DNA from: Spirochaetes bacterium RBG_16_49_21
Lineage (GTDB): Bacteria; Spirochaetota; UBA4802; UBA5550
NCBI GenBank assembly: GCA_001829495.1
Contig: MIBJ01000008.1
Span: 1 to 64,000 of the forward strand
DNA: 64,000 nucleotides
Reading direction: 5' to 3'
Shown: positions 8,628-18,500 of the stretch, piece after piece
Numbering within the stretch: position 1 is the first letter of the stretch
Layout: every line of letters starts with the position of its first letter
Made by a program: the position numbers and the translations under genes
The notes under the pieces: generated by a model
What the model saw: the letters and a program-made list of their open reading frames with translations, nothing else
Database searches by the model: none
Told to the model about the DNA's origin: nothing

Positions 8628-9584
8628 CTATTCGACTTTTATCGCACTGCCGAGAATAGCCTTGCTGAAGGTGACGTTAAGTTTCTTTGCGATAGTCATA
8701 TTTACATAAAGGTTCCCTTTCTGATTGCTTACCACCGGAATATCTTTCGGAGAAGTACCGCCGAGAATCTTCAACGCTACCTGCGCCGCCCATTCACCCT
8801 GCTCTTCCGGAACTTTTGTAACCCCGATCAAAGCATATTTCATCAAATAATCATAGGTAGTTCCGCTCGGAATTTTAATATTCTTCCGGATAAAAGCCTT
8901 CATTTCGTCTTCTTTCCAGTCGTTGATGCCGGCAATCGAGCCAAAAAGATAATAATCGCTTTCTTGCTGCATTTTTGCGAACTGTTCTTTGAACTCTTTC
9001 ATGGACTTTACGTAATACTCTTTGAAGTCCAGGTGAAACATCTTTTTGTAGTTCCCGTTCTCCTTGTGCTCAGTCTCCGTATCTGCGGTTATAATCGCCA
9101 TCCTGTTGCCTTTCGCATATGTTTTCATGTAATTGACGACCTGCGTTATCATTGCAACTTCTATCATCCCGGTGATATTATCGGTCGGAAAGCCATATAC
9201 CGATGCGTCCCAGTTGAGGCCGCAGAAAACGAAAGGAAGCTTGGCGTTCTTGTAATAGGGAACGATCACAAACTTGGCGCAGTTGTCATCAGCTCCAATA
9301 ACCAGATCCGGATTGTATTCCTCAATGGTCGCTTTTACCTTAAGAGCCGCTTGTTTTACAAACTCCTCGGAAGGGTTTCTCTTGGTGTCCATGCGGACGA
9401 TTTTAAGATCAATACCTGCAGGCGTAACAACAGACTGGACGCCTTTTGTTATGCCGTCGCTCCATTCATATCCCTGATGATACGAATCGATGAAAAGAAT
9501 CTTCTGCTTGCCCTTTTTACATGCAGTAAAAGCGACAACCAGGCTGAGAAGTGATACAAAGAATATTCTCCCGTAGAACCTCAT
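8628..9584 (-). CDS. ABC-type substrate-binding lipoprotein (ABC_sub_bind family)
   Basis: A 318-residue exported lipoprotein. The ATG at 9584 follows aaaaaaggagggagcc, a strong ribosome site. A short hydrophobic signal ends in a lipobox-like VAFTAC, with Cys as the lipidated residue. The mature part begins KILFIDSYHQGYEWSDGI, the opening of periplasmic-binding-protein-like sensors of the ABC_sub_bind/DUF534 type, with PDLVIGADDNCAKFVIVPYY and LPFVFCGLNWD later. No ABC permease or ATPase is nearby; the next gene is a chemoreceptor. That suggests a sensing role rather than uptake, which is an inference. Confidence 0.85.
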   Translation of the reverse strand: MRFYGRIFFVSLLSLVVAFTACKKGKQKILFIDSYHQGYEWSDGITKGVQSVVTPAGIDLKIVRMDTKRNPSEEFVKQAALKVKATIEEYNPDLVIGADDNCAKFVIVPYYKNAKLPFVFCGLNWDASVYGFPTDNITGMIEVAMITQVVNYMKTYAKGNRMAIITADTETEHKENGNYKKMFHLDFKEYYVKSMKEFKEQFAKMQQESDYYLFGSIAGINDWKEDEMKAFIRKNIKIPSGTTYDYLMKYALIGVTKVPEEQGEWAAQVALKILGGTSPKDIPVVSNQKGNLYVNMTIAKKLNVTFSKAILGSAIKVE

Positions 9585-9820
9585 GGCTCCCTCCTTTTTT
9601 AAATTTATCATTTTGAAAAATACGGCAGACCTTGGCGCTAAAAATCCTTTTCAGGCACTCGAGGATTGTGTCCCCCCCGGGGAGGTAATTTCTAAAGCTG
9701 ACGTTATCAATCCTCTGCTAAAGCTTCAATCTTCTATCCGAGTAAATTATTATTAATTAATATTTGAAATTCAATGAATTTTTTTGCCCTCCATAACTAA
9801 ATTATATCTAAATTGATTAA

Positions 9821-9862
9821 TATCAATAAAAAAACCCATCTGGGTGGGTTTTTTTATTGATA
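9821..9862. terminator. Palindromic bidirectional terminator
   Basis: A perfect-looking palindrome with arms tatcaataaaaaaacccatc and its complement around a tiny loop. A and T tracts on both flanks allow use from either strand. It ends transcription of the GGDEF-EAL gene (minus, ends 9971). The core aaaaaaacccatc matches that at 6370-6402. The rest of the gap 9612-9970 holds no recognisable gene. Confidence 0.8.
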
Positions 9863-9970
9863 TTTAAATGCCCTTTATCAGTTAGCATAATCTTGATACC
9901 GGAAGGCGATCAAATTCAGCCCCGCTTTCCGGAGGGTGTCACATCAAACACCGGCTTTTCATGGTCGGGT

Positions 9971-12900
9971 TCACTGTTGTGAGGCCGGGACGTGCTTGCG
10001 CAGCAGATCGGCAAACTGTTCAGGAACAATGGGCTTGCTGAAGTAATAACCCTGCATCTCATCGCAGGAGTGTTCCCGCAGGAAGGCCTCCTGCTCCTGC
10101 GTTTCAACACCTTCTGCGACGACAGTCAGACTTAGGGTCTTGCCCATAGCGATGATCGCCTCGGTGATCGCTTTGTCCTCAGCGTCCCGGGGGATGTTTC
10201 GAATGAAGGAGCGGTCCACCTTGAGCGTATCGATAGGGAAATGCTTGATCTGGGCGAGAGAAGAATAGCCGGTGCCGAAGTCGTCGATGGCAAGACGCAC
10301 GCCCATTTTTTTGATTTCGGACAGCTTTGCGATCATGCGCGCCGGGTTATGCATCACCATGCTTTCGGTAATTTCGAGCTCCAGCAGATGCGGCGCCATG
10401 CCGGAATCCTCCAGCGCGGATTTAATATCTTCCAATAAATTATCGTCCGTAAGCTGGCGAAGTGACAAATTTACCGCCATACAGACAGCGGGAAGGCCCT
10501 GGCTTTGCCAGGCGACATTTTGCGCGCACGCGGTTTCCAGCACCCACCTGCCGATGGGCACGATCAGCCCTGTTTCCTCGGCCACCGGAATGAATTGCGT
10601 AGGGGTCACTGAGCCAAGCTCCAGGTTCTCCCAGCGCAACAGCGCCTCCACGCCTGTGATCGCGCCGGTTTTGAAGTCCAGTTTGGCCTGATAGTGCAGA
10701 GAAAATTCTTTACGCTCCAGTGCAAGACGCAGATTTGTCTCGATCGACAGCAAGTGGATTGATTGTGACTTAATATCTTTGGAGTAAAACTGGTAGTTAT
10801 TCCTGCCTTCTTCTTTGGCAAAATACATGGCTATGTCGGCGTTTTTCATCAGGGATTGTTCGTCCACGTCATCTTTTGGAAACATGCTGATGCCGATGCT
10901 TGCCGTTACGCGGCATTCGTGACCCATAAGAACCATCGGTTTGATAACGGCGGAAAGGACCTTATGGGCTACGGTGATGACTTGGCTCAATTCATTCACC
11001 TCCTCGATCAGTATAACGAACTCATCTCCTCCCAGGCGGGCGATAACGTCGACGGCCCGCAAGGTTTGCTTCAGCCTTGATCCGATCTCCTGCAGCAGTT
11101 GGTCTCCTGCCTCGTGACCCAGGGAGTCGTTGATATTCTTGAAACGATCAAGATCGATGAAGAAAACCGCAAACTGCCTATTATGGCGCTTCGCAGACTG
11201 GATCGCGTGGTTCAGCAGCTGGTTAAACATCAAACGGTTGGGCAGGCCCGTCAGGGCATCGTGCGTGGCGAGGTATTGAACCTTCTCTTCGGCGCGTTTG
11301 CGATTGGCCTCGTGCTCGAAGTTGTCCAGCCCAAAGACAACGTTTTCCGCCATACGCTCGAGAAGCTTGACGATTTCGCCGTCAAAAGCCCGCTTCTCGC
11401 CGGCGTAGAAAGCCAGGGCGCCGATTGACTGGCCGCCGCGGATAAGCGGTACAACGGCTGCGGCGCCCAGCTTTTTAGCATTTTCACGCCAGGTCAGCGA
11501 GACCGGGTCGTTGAGATAATCATTGGAAACGCACGGTTTTCCCGTACGGAAGGCGGCGCCGACAAGTCCCCTTCCCTCGGGGATTGACTCATCGAGGGAG
11601 ATGCGCGCCGCACGCAGTATGGCCATACCGGCGCCGCTGGCAGCCGCCACTCGTACCCATGGTGTTTCCGGATCAAAAAGCAGAACTCCCGCGGTAATGA
11701 GTTTGCCGCCGTCGACGGCAGCGTCGCATACCCGCTGATACAGCTCCTCAGGCGATTTGGCGTGTAAGATCGCCTCGTTGGTCGCGCTTAAAGCCGCGAA
11801 CATCCTCCCGAGCAGGCGCATGGATTCTTCGGCGAGCCAACGACGGCTGATGTCGATCGAGGTGGACACGATAATCCAGCGGTCGCCGACACGCAGCGCG
11901 CTCCGGTGCAGCTCGACGATAGTCCGCGTGCCGTCTTTGGTGCGCGTCCTCATTTCGGCCGTGATGCCGGCGGGAGCGGCGGCAATGGCTTCATCATAAG
12001 CCTTCTCAAGTATTTTACGATCGACCCGCAATATATCCTGTGGCGGTATTTTCATATACTCTTCACGGGTATAGCCGGTCAATTTGCAGGCCATGTCGTT
12101 AACATAGAGGAAGCGCATCGTTGTCCGATCAACGAGATAAATCATGTCCCGCGATATTTCCATGGCGGAGCGAAACAGCGCCAGCTCCTCTTCATATTTT
12201 TTCCGCTCGGTGATGTGCCGGGAAACGCCCCTGAATCCGACAGGTTTCCCTGCTGAATCCCTTATAAGGGACGCCGATATCTCGCTATAAATTTCAGTCC
12301 CGTCTTTTCTGGTGACCTTGTAATCAAATACCTTGCCGGATACGCCGGTTGTGTAGATTTTATTAAAGGCCTCAAACGCTTTCGTCGCGTTTTTTTCGTC
12401 CGCATACTGCCGGTAGTTCATTCCAATCAATTCCCCCCGGTCGTATCCCATATTTCTGCGCTCCGCGTCGTTAACGAAGGTAAAATTACCGGCAAGGTCA
12501 ATCTCAAAATAGCCGTCCTCCATTTTCTCTATTATGGTCCGATATCTCTCCTCGCTCTGGCGCAAGTCCTCTTCCATTTGCTTGCGCCCGGTGACGTCCT
12601 TACCGATTCCCCGGTAGCCCGCGAGGCGGCTTCTGCTGCTGAAAATCGGGTAACCGCTCATACTGATATAACGCCGCGTCCCATCTGACGATAATCGGTT
12701 CATGACTATGCCGCGAAACGGCTTGCGTGCTTCCAGCCGGGCGCGGTGCGCTTCCCACCCGCCTTCGATCTCAAGACCGGTTTCCCAGGGCCGTTTACCC
12801 AGAGGACTTCCGCCGGGAAAACTCCCTTCGCCCGCGGCGTTCCTATCATCAAAACGCGTAAAGAAAAATTCGGAGTCCTGCTCCCAGTACCAATCGGACA

Positions 12901-13000
12901 GCAGCTCGATGAGCGCCATCAGGTGCTTGCTGTCGTACTGGCGCGTCTCACGCGCCTTTTTCGGTTTTTTTGGTTTCACCGGCCTGGTCTCTTTTTTCAT
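9971..13000 (-). CDS. PAS-PAS-PAS-GAF-GGDEF-EAL c-di-GMP protein
   Basis: A cytoplasmic protein of about 1009 residues. After a Lys/Pro-rich start come PAS domains at about 25-142, 150-268 and 275-390, a GAF domain at about 400-565, a GGDEF diguanylate cyclase domain (about 570-735, motif RLGGDEFVIL) and an EAL phosphodiesterase domain (about 750-1005, with ITGVEALLRWE, VAEETGLIVPIG and DDFGTGYSSL). Both catalytic signatures look complete, so it could make and break c-di-GMP. The start at 13000 follows aaaggaaaagagt; the longer frame to 13087 has no such site. No membrane segment is seen, so the sensors read cytoplasmic signals. Its C-terminal half is a close paralogue of the protein at 31729-34986. 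Confidence 0.93.
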   Translation of the reverse strand: MKKETRPVKPKKPKKARETRQYDSKHLMALIELLSDWYWEQDSEFFFTRFDDRNAAGEGSFPGGSPLGKRPWETGLEIEGGWEAHRARLEARKPFRGIVMNRLSSDGTRRYISMSGYPIFSSRSRLAGYRGIGKDVTGRKQMEEDLRQSEERYRTIIEKMEDGYFEIDLAGNFTFVNDAERRNMGYDRGELIGMNYRQYADEKNATKAFEAFNKIYTTGVSGKVFDYKVTRKDGTEIYSEISASLIRDSAGKPVGFRGVSRHITERKKYEEELALFRSAMEISRDMIYLVDRTTMRFLYVNDMACKLTGYTREEYMKIPPQDILRVDRKILEKAYDEAIAAAPAGITAEMRTRTKDGTRTIVELHRSALRVGDRWIIVSTSIDISRRWLAEESMRLLGRMFAALSATNEAILHAKSPEELYQRVCDAAVDGGKLITAGVLLFDPETPWVRVAAASGAGMAILRAARISLDESIPEGRGLVGAAFRTGKPCVSNDYLNDPVSLTWRENAKKLGAAAVVPLIRGGQSIGALAFYAGEKRAFDGEIVKLLERMAENVVFGLDNFEHEANRKRAEEKVQYLATHDALTGLPNRLMFNQLLNHAIQSAKRHNRQFAVFFIDLDRFKNINDSLGHEAGDQLLQEIGSRLKQTLRAVDVIARLGGDEFVILIEEVNELSQVITVAHKVLSAVIKPMVLMGHECRVTASIGISMFPKDDVDEQSLMKNADIAMYFAKEEGRNNYQFYSKDIKSQSIHLLSIETNLRLALERKEFSLHYQAKLDFKTGAITGVEALLRWENLELGSVTPTQFIPVAEETGLIVPIGRWVLETACAQNVAWQSQGLPAVCMAVNLSLRQLTDDNLLEDIKSALEDSGMAPHLLELEITESMVMHNPARMIAKLSEIKKMGVRLAIDDFGTGYSSLAQIKHFPIDTLKVDRSFIRNIPRDAEDKAITEAIIAMGKTLSLTVVAEGVETQEQEAFLREHSCDEMQGYYFSKPIVPEQFADLLRKHVPASQQ

Positions 13001-13149
13001 ACTCTTTTCCTTTGCTATTATTATACATTTATAACAAATTCCTGATGTATCAAATAATCGGACATGCCCGTCTTGAAGATCCTCCATCTTTTTTGCACGC
13101 GGAAACCACGAGGACCGCGGACGTATTTAATCGGTGAGCAGCTGCGAAT

Positions 13150-15408
13150 CTAATTAAAATACTTTATAAGTATAACCTGGTTGCCTTTACCATTATAATT
13201 TAATTCATCGAAGCAATTTTTTGCCATTGCAATACCCCGTCCATGACCAAGCATTTTCTTATTAACATTGACAGACTCTCCGGTTAATATCTTTTTATGA
13301 TCAAATCCATCACCTTCATCGGTTATTTGATAGAGGACTTTCCGGGGGTCTATTGAATATTCGATTTGCACGCGTCTGTCTCTATATTTCGAATCCTGCT
13401 GGCGTTCCGCAACGAATACAAAATAATTATCATTATCTATCAATTGACTTTTCTCATCAAATGATATGTTAAGATTGCCGTGCTCAATAGCGTTGATTAT
13501 TATTTCACGCAAAGCAATACGTAATATATACACCTTTTTATGATCCATATATTTGGCAAGACTTCTGGTGATGCGATGGGAAATATCTTCGGCGGTAATA
13601 AAATAATTTTCAATTGTCAAATGCTGTTTTTCCGATTCGACATATTTAATAAGCAAATCATCTTCGACCCTGGTTGCCTTCCCTATAATTTCATTTCTGC
13701 CCTCGATATTTACATATTCCAGATAAACTCTCATTTCTTTTGGTTCCGAGGTAAATGATACTTTAAAATCAGTTTTAAAAGACATAGGGTTCTTATCCAC
13801 GGCAAATGATTCCAATTTCTCCTGCACAAGGAGCTTTGATACGCTGACTCTTTCACTGCCTTCATGGATGAGATCGAGAAAATATTTTGATATCACTTCT
13901 TCCGGTTTTATGTTCAAATGAGTAATGACGGCATTATTTACGGTTAAAAATTTAAAATTTTCATCAAGAGAAAAAATTACGTCATTTGAACCCTCAACCA
14001 GTATCCTGTATTTTTCTTCAGAAATGGCGATTTTTTCTTTAGCCGTATTTAAATCCCGGATATTCTTCTTCAATTCGGTATTTAAATTTTCGATCTCTAT
14101 GTTTTTCCTGGTGGTCTGCTCAAGGAATTCGTCCTTTTGCAGAGCCGCGGCCGTAAGCACATCAATGGCTTTAATCTGCGCGTCTTCTTTTTCCTTATTT
14201 ATTGCATTAAACCTTTCAGTCAGAGCCATTCCCAGAAGGATTATATGTAATAGTGATCCTATCTGTTGGCTCCAATTTGTTATAAAATTAGACGGCAATA
14301 GACCGCTGGACTTAAGTGAAAATGCGGATACTCCTATTATAAGTACGATCCAGGCCGCAACATAATAACGAGTTGCAAGGAAAGGATTACGCTTTTTTAA
14401 GAATCTTGTAATGAATATAAGCCTGACTATATAGACGACATTTAAAAATGCGATTATGACTAATATTGGATATGGGAATGAAAAAACAAAAAGCATTCCC
14501 AATGCGGACAAGAAGATCAAACTCTTTATGAATTTATCTTCCCGGGGAAGATTATTTTTCAGATCCAGAAACGTCCTCCCATACTGTAAACCGCATATAA
14601 TTGCCAGGAGTATAAAGAAGGGGATACTAATTCTTTCAAATTGTACTGACTCCGGCCAGAGATATTGAAAAGATAAACCATTGATAGATGACTGATATAA
14701 ACCATACCCGATGATCCACATGCAAAAATACAGATAAGCTCTTTTTCTACTGGTGAAAAATAATAATAATGTATAGAGGGATGCCATCAATAAAATCCCG
14801 TAATACATTCCGAACAATATTGACTCATCATTTATTTTCCGTAATAAGAGAGCCGGAGTCCACGCCCATAATGATATGTCCATTGAACCAACCGTAGTAA
14901 AGCGCATATAATAAGTGCTTTGTGTTTCCGGCCGTTGTGTCAGATTAAAAACAAAATTCCTATAAAATAGATCGCGTTCTTTGAAAGGAAGAGAATTTCC
15001 GGCTCTTTTCATTTCAAAATGACTTTTGCCCGTGAGTTTATATAATTCTATGGAATTAATATGAGGATAGTCGACTTCAAGCGCCCAGTTGATTTCTTTT
15101 TTATAAGAATTGGCCGCTACAAAACGGACCCAGTATGATGAAGAAGTAAATCCAAATTCAAGGGTTTTGCTCTCGGATTTTTTCCATTTTAATTCCTTAT
15201 TTTCGTTTGCATTATTTATTATATCTTCAATCTTTAACGAATTATCTTTATCTTCCAAATAATCCAAAATGAGTCCGACGCTGTATTTATCCATTGAATC
15301 GTTCAAATAAATTTTTCTTTGCAATACAGTAACGTCCGCAAGTGCGTATTCTATTCCCGCAAAAATACATAATAATTGGAATAATATAAAAAATCTTACT
15401 CGCGACAT
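13150..15408 (-). CDS. 7TMR-DISM sensor with PAS and RsbW-like kinase domain
   Basis: A 752-residue membrane protein. A signal peptide (1-24, ending EYALA) is followed by a periplasmic 7TMR-DISMED2-type carbohydrate-binding-like domain (about 30-180), seven membrane segments (about 195-400), a coiled coil, a PAS domain (about 470-600, ISEEKYRILVEGSNDVIFSL) and a C-terminal ATPase domain. The latter has an N-box ALREIIINAIEHGN and G-box ITDEGDGFDHK, ending MLGHGRGIAMAKNCFDELNY, typical of serine-kinase anti-sigma (RsbW/SpoIIAB) domains rather than histidine kinases; no phospho-accepting His box is seen. It may phosphorylate a STAS protein in response to an extracellular ligand. It precedes nothing obvious in operon but lies next to a SpoIIE-ending giant protein on the same strand. 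Confidence 0.88.
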   Translation of the reverse strand: MSRVRFFILFQLLCIFAGIEYALADVTVLQRKIYLNDSMDKYSVGLILDYLEDKDNSLKIEDIINNANENKELKWKKSESKTLEFGFTSSSYWVRFVAANSYKKEINWALEVDYPHINSIELYKLTGKSHFEMKRAGNSLPFKERDLFYRNFVFNLTQRPETQSTYYMRFTTVGSMDISLWAWTPALLLRKINDESILFGMYYGILLMASLYTLLLFFTSRKRAYLYFCMWIIGYGLYQSSINGLSFQYLWPESVQFERISIPFFILLAIICGLQYGRTFLDLKNNLPREDKFIKSLIFLSALGMLFVFSFPYPILVIIAFLNVVYIVRLIFITRFLKKRNPFLATRYYVAAWIVLIIGVSAFSLKSSGLLPSNFITNWSQQIGSLLHIILLGMALTERFNAINKEKEDAQIKAIDVLTAAALQKDEFLEQTTRKNIEIENLNTELKKNIRDLNTAKEKIAISEEKYRILVEGSNDVIFSLDENFKFLTVNNAVITHLNIKPEEVISKYFLDLIHEGSERVSVSKLLVQEKLESFAVDKNPMSFKTDFKVSFTSEPKEMRVYLEYVNIEGRNEIIGKATRVEDDLLIKYVESEKQHLTIENYFITAEDISHRITRSLAKYMDHKKVYILRIALREIIINAIEHGNLNISFDEKSQLIDNDNYFVFVAERQQDSKYRDRRVQIEYSIDPRKVLYQITDEGDGFDHKKILTGESVNVNKKMLGHGRGIAMAKNCFDELNYNGKGNQVILIKYFN

Positions 15409-15505
15409 ATCTGCCTCAGATTGGGAATATCTTTATGTTATTTATAATCATACTGCCATTAAAATCAATAATATTAAATATTCCACATGTTTAAAAATTA
15501 AAATT

Positions 15506-15583
15506 TAACCGGCGCTAGCGCAGAGTACGTGCCTGCTAATTCTCACCATGGCATACGCGGATGCACCAATGCCGGTTAAATTT
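15506..15583. repeat. Inverted repeat with ttaaccggc arms
   Basis: The arms aatttaaccggc and gccggttaaattt face each other across about 55 bases in the gap between the 7TMR-DISM gene and the giant kinase-phosphatase gene; the right arm covers the latter's last codon and stop. The loop holds no gene. It could be a transcript-end structure or a short mobile repeat. Confidence 0.4.
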
Positions 15584-18500
15584 TTTTCAATAGCACCACG
15601 GTCACATCATCATTCAGGGTATACCCCTGAAGCGCTTCCAGGATTTTATCTCTGATTTCATCCGTTTTGAGGTTACCGTATTTTTTAAAAATGCCGACAA
15701 GCTTATTATCGGAAAACATGGCATTCCCCGCATCTATCGCTTCCGTAAGGCCGTCGGTATACAGGAGCAGCGTATCTCCTCGTTTCATATACAGATCACT
15801 ATCGATATTTTCCCTTTTAAGATCCCACGGTGATAGCCATAGCCCCCCCGTAGAAAGCACATCCACGTTTGAAGATGATGCCCGGTATACAAGAAGATCC
15901 TGATGAAGTCCTGAATAAACGGCGCTCCCGTCTTTTCTGAAGGAAAAGGCCGTTATCGTCATATATTTCTGATCTTTCATTTTTTTGACGTTATATTTTA
16001 TTGTTTCATTAACTATGGACAATAATTCGGATGGTCTCAGGTCAGGATATTTTCTGACCATGGTCTGTATTGATGATTGGACCATCATCATGACAAGCCC
16101 GGCGGGCACGCCGTGCCCTGAAACATCGCCGATGACGACCCAATCGTTACTTCCACAATTAATAACGTCGTAATAGTCGCCGCCGATGTCATTAGCCGGC
16201 TTGATGTAGGCGGTGATTTCAAATCCATCAATTATCGGATTATCCGGGATCAGTGTGGATTGAATATCGGCCGCAATTTGCATCTCGGTTTGCAGCTTGG
16301 CCCCGTTTTCCCGATGGGCGATAAGACGCGAATTCTCAATTGAAATGGCCGCCTGTGCGGATAATAGCTGCAGTAACTCCAAACGTTCGGGCGTAAACGC
16401 GTAGGTGGTCAGATTATTCTCCAGATAAATAATCCCGGCCATAGTTCCGGTGTGTCGCAGGGGAGCGCAGAGGATTGATTTGGGATGACCGGCGATTATA
16501 TAGGGATCGTTGATAAACCGTTCATCGCCCATTGCGTCGTTCAGAACGATATTCTCTCCGGTTTTTTTTACATAATTTACTATTGATACCGACAGCGAGT
16601 CGTTCCCTTCAACCGGAATCGATTTCAAAACCTCAACTGCTTCATCGGTTTTTCCAACAGCTTCAATATAGAGTTTTTTATTGTCTTCATTTTCCAGTAT
16701 TAAATAACCGTGCTGAGCGCCTGCGTTCTCGATTGAAAGCTTCATGATAGTTGCAAGCAATCTTTCCAGATCAATCTCGCTGGACAGGGACCGGGATGCT
16801 CTTATAACCGTCATTAAATCCAGGGCTTGAGATTCTTTAGTCCCGGATGATGCATCAATATCCGTCGTCGAATTCGCGCCCGTTTTTCTAAGGCTGTCAG
16901 GAATGAGGTCGGGATGTTTTTCTTCCAGATCTTTTACCTTTGCCGTTGCGCCCCATTGTTTGTACAAACTGTGCGCTTCCTGGATAAACGCCTTTCCAAG
17001 CGTCTCATGTGCTTTCTCCAACCAGAAATTCCCCTGCAGTTCATTTGCAAGAGCTCTCAGGTGAATAAAATCATCCTTCCCTATTGAATCAATAGCCTTT
17101 TTATAAAGATCGGTAATGGTCTCAAGCGGCTCCCCCCGGATTACAGCCATTTCCGCGGAAAGCAAATAATATTTATGGGAGAAATTTGAAGGACAGTTAT
17201 CCGACCACAGCTTCAATTTTTCCAGATTTTTTACAAGAGTTTCCATGATTTTATTTTGTTCGTCCCCGGTAACCCTTCCCCATTTTTTTGTGAGGATCAG
17301 GGATTGAATCAGGAATTGATCGGGAAGCTTGAAGAGTCCCTCCCCGGAGTGAAAAAAAGATTCAGTGAAGGAATTCCACTTTTCTGCCGCATCCATGTTG
17401 CCCAGAAGGTAAGTGACCAGGATTTTGCCCAGGCCATATGAATGCAGGCAGCTTACATTATCGGTCTTCTTAATTGATTCAAAAAAATCATCGTCGTTTT
17501 TCTCATAATCGATTTCTTTATTTTTTCGGGGGAATGTTTGAAGTTGTTGAATGATATGATGGGTGACTTTGGCCAGCATCAGTTGCGTAATGCTTTGCGA
17601 TTTTTGCAGGAAAACGATCGCCTTTTCCGCTTCCCGCCCGCACTCTTCGAGATTTTTGCCTGCATACAGAAGGGTCTCACCCATAGAAGCGTATGTATAG
17701 GCCACATGTTCTACGTCACCCGTTTCCATCCCGACCTGCCGGGACATGGCAAGATATTCAAGGCTTTGCTGATAATGAACCCGCCAATGAGAGACAAAGG
17801 CGCCAAATACAAAATAGACTGAGGATTTCAAAGAATCCGCTTTGAATTTATTTATGAGCGCAAATGCCGCTTCGCCCAACTTATAACCGGCGGCATAATC
17901 ACCAAGAATCGATCCCTGAATGATTCCACAATCCATGAAATTTTTGCAGGATACCGCGGTTGTTCCGTGCGACAATGCAAGGTCAAACATCATCAATTCC
18001 ACCAGGATTGAAAGAGGAGGGTAGGTATGAATGGCGGGAGGAATTACCTGAAACAGCAGCTCCATGGCCATAGCTTTGTTCTCATCTTTCATTTCGGGCA
18101 GATTGACGAGTTCTTCTATCGGGACTTTTAATAGATGCCCTTGCATTTTTCCGTGGCCCTCCCCTATTTTTCGATCAATTTCCTGATGATCTTCCGCCAG
18201 AGCTATGTTAAATAATTGAAGAGCCTTCCGAACCTCATTGACCGTCTCATTATTTTTCGCTTGATGTTTAAGTATTCTGGCTCTTAAGACGTAAATAGAA
18301 CCGCGATCAAGATTATTTCTCGCTATTTCAAATAGACGATCACAAAGCCCGCTTGCCTTTTCAATATTTCCGGATAGGTACCTTGATTCAGCATGTTCCA
18401 GAGATAACACGAATAGCTTATCCGGCAGCAATGCCCATTCTTCAGGAGACAATAGGGATTTACCGGTCTCAAAATATTCCGCGGCAGCTGTAAAAGCCGT

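Noticed and set aside
8436-9554. 372-codon plus-strand frame opposite the chemoreceptor/binding-protein genes
   Set aside because: It runs antisense to the clearly recognisable ABC_sub_bind gene and has no family-like sequence or ribosome site; a shadow frame.
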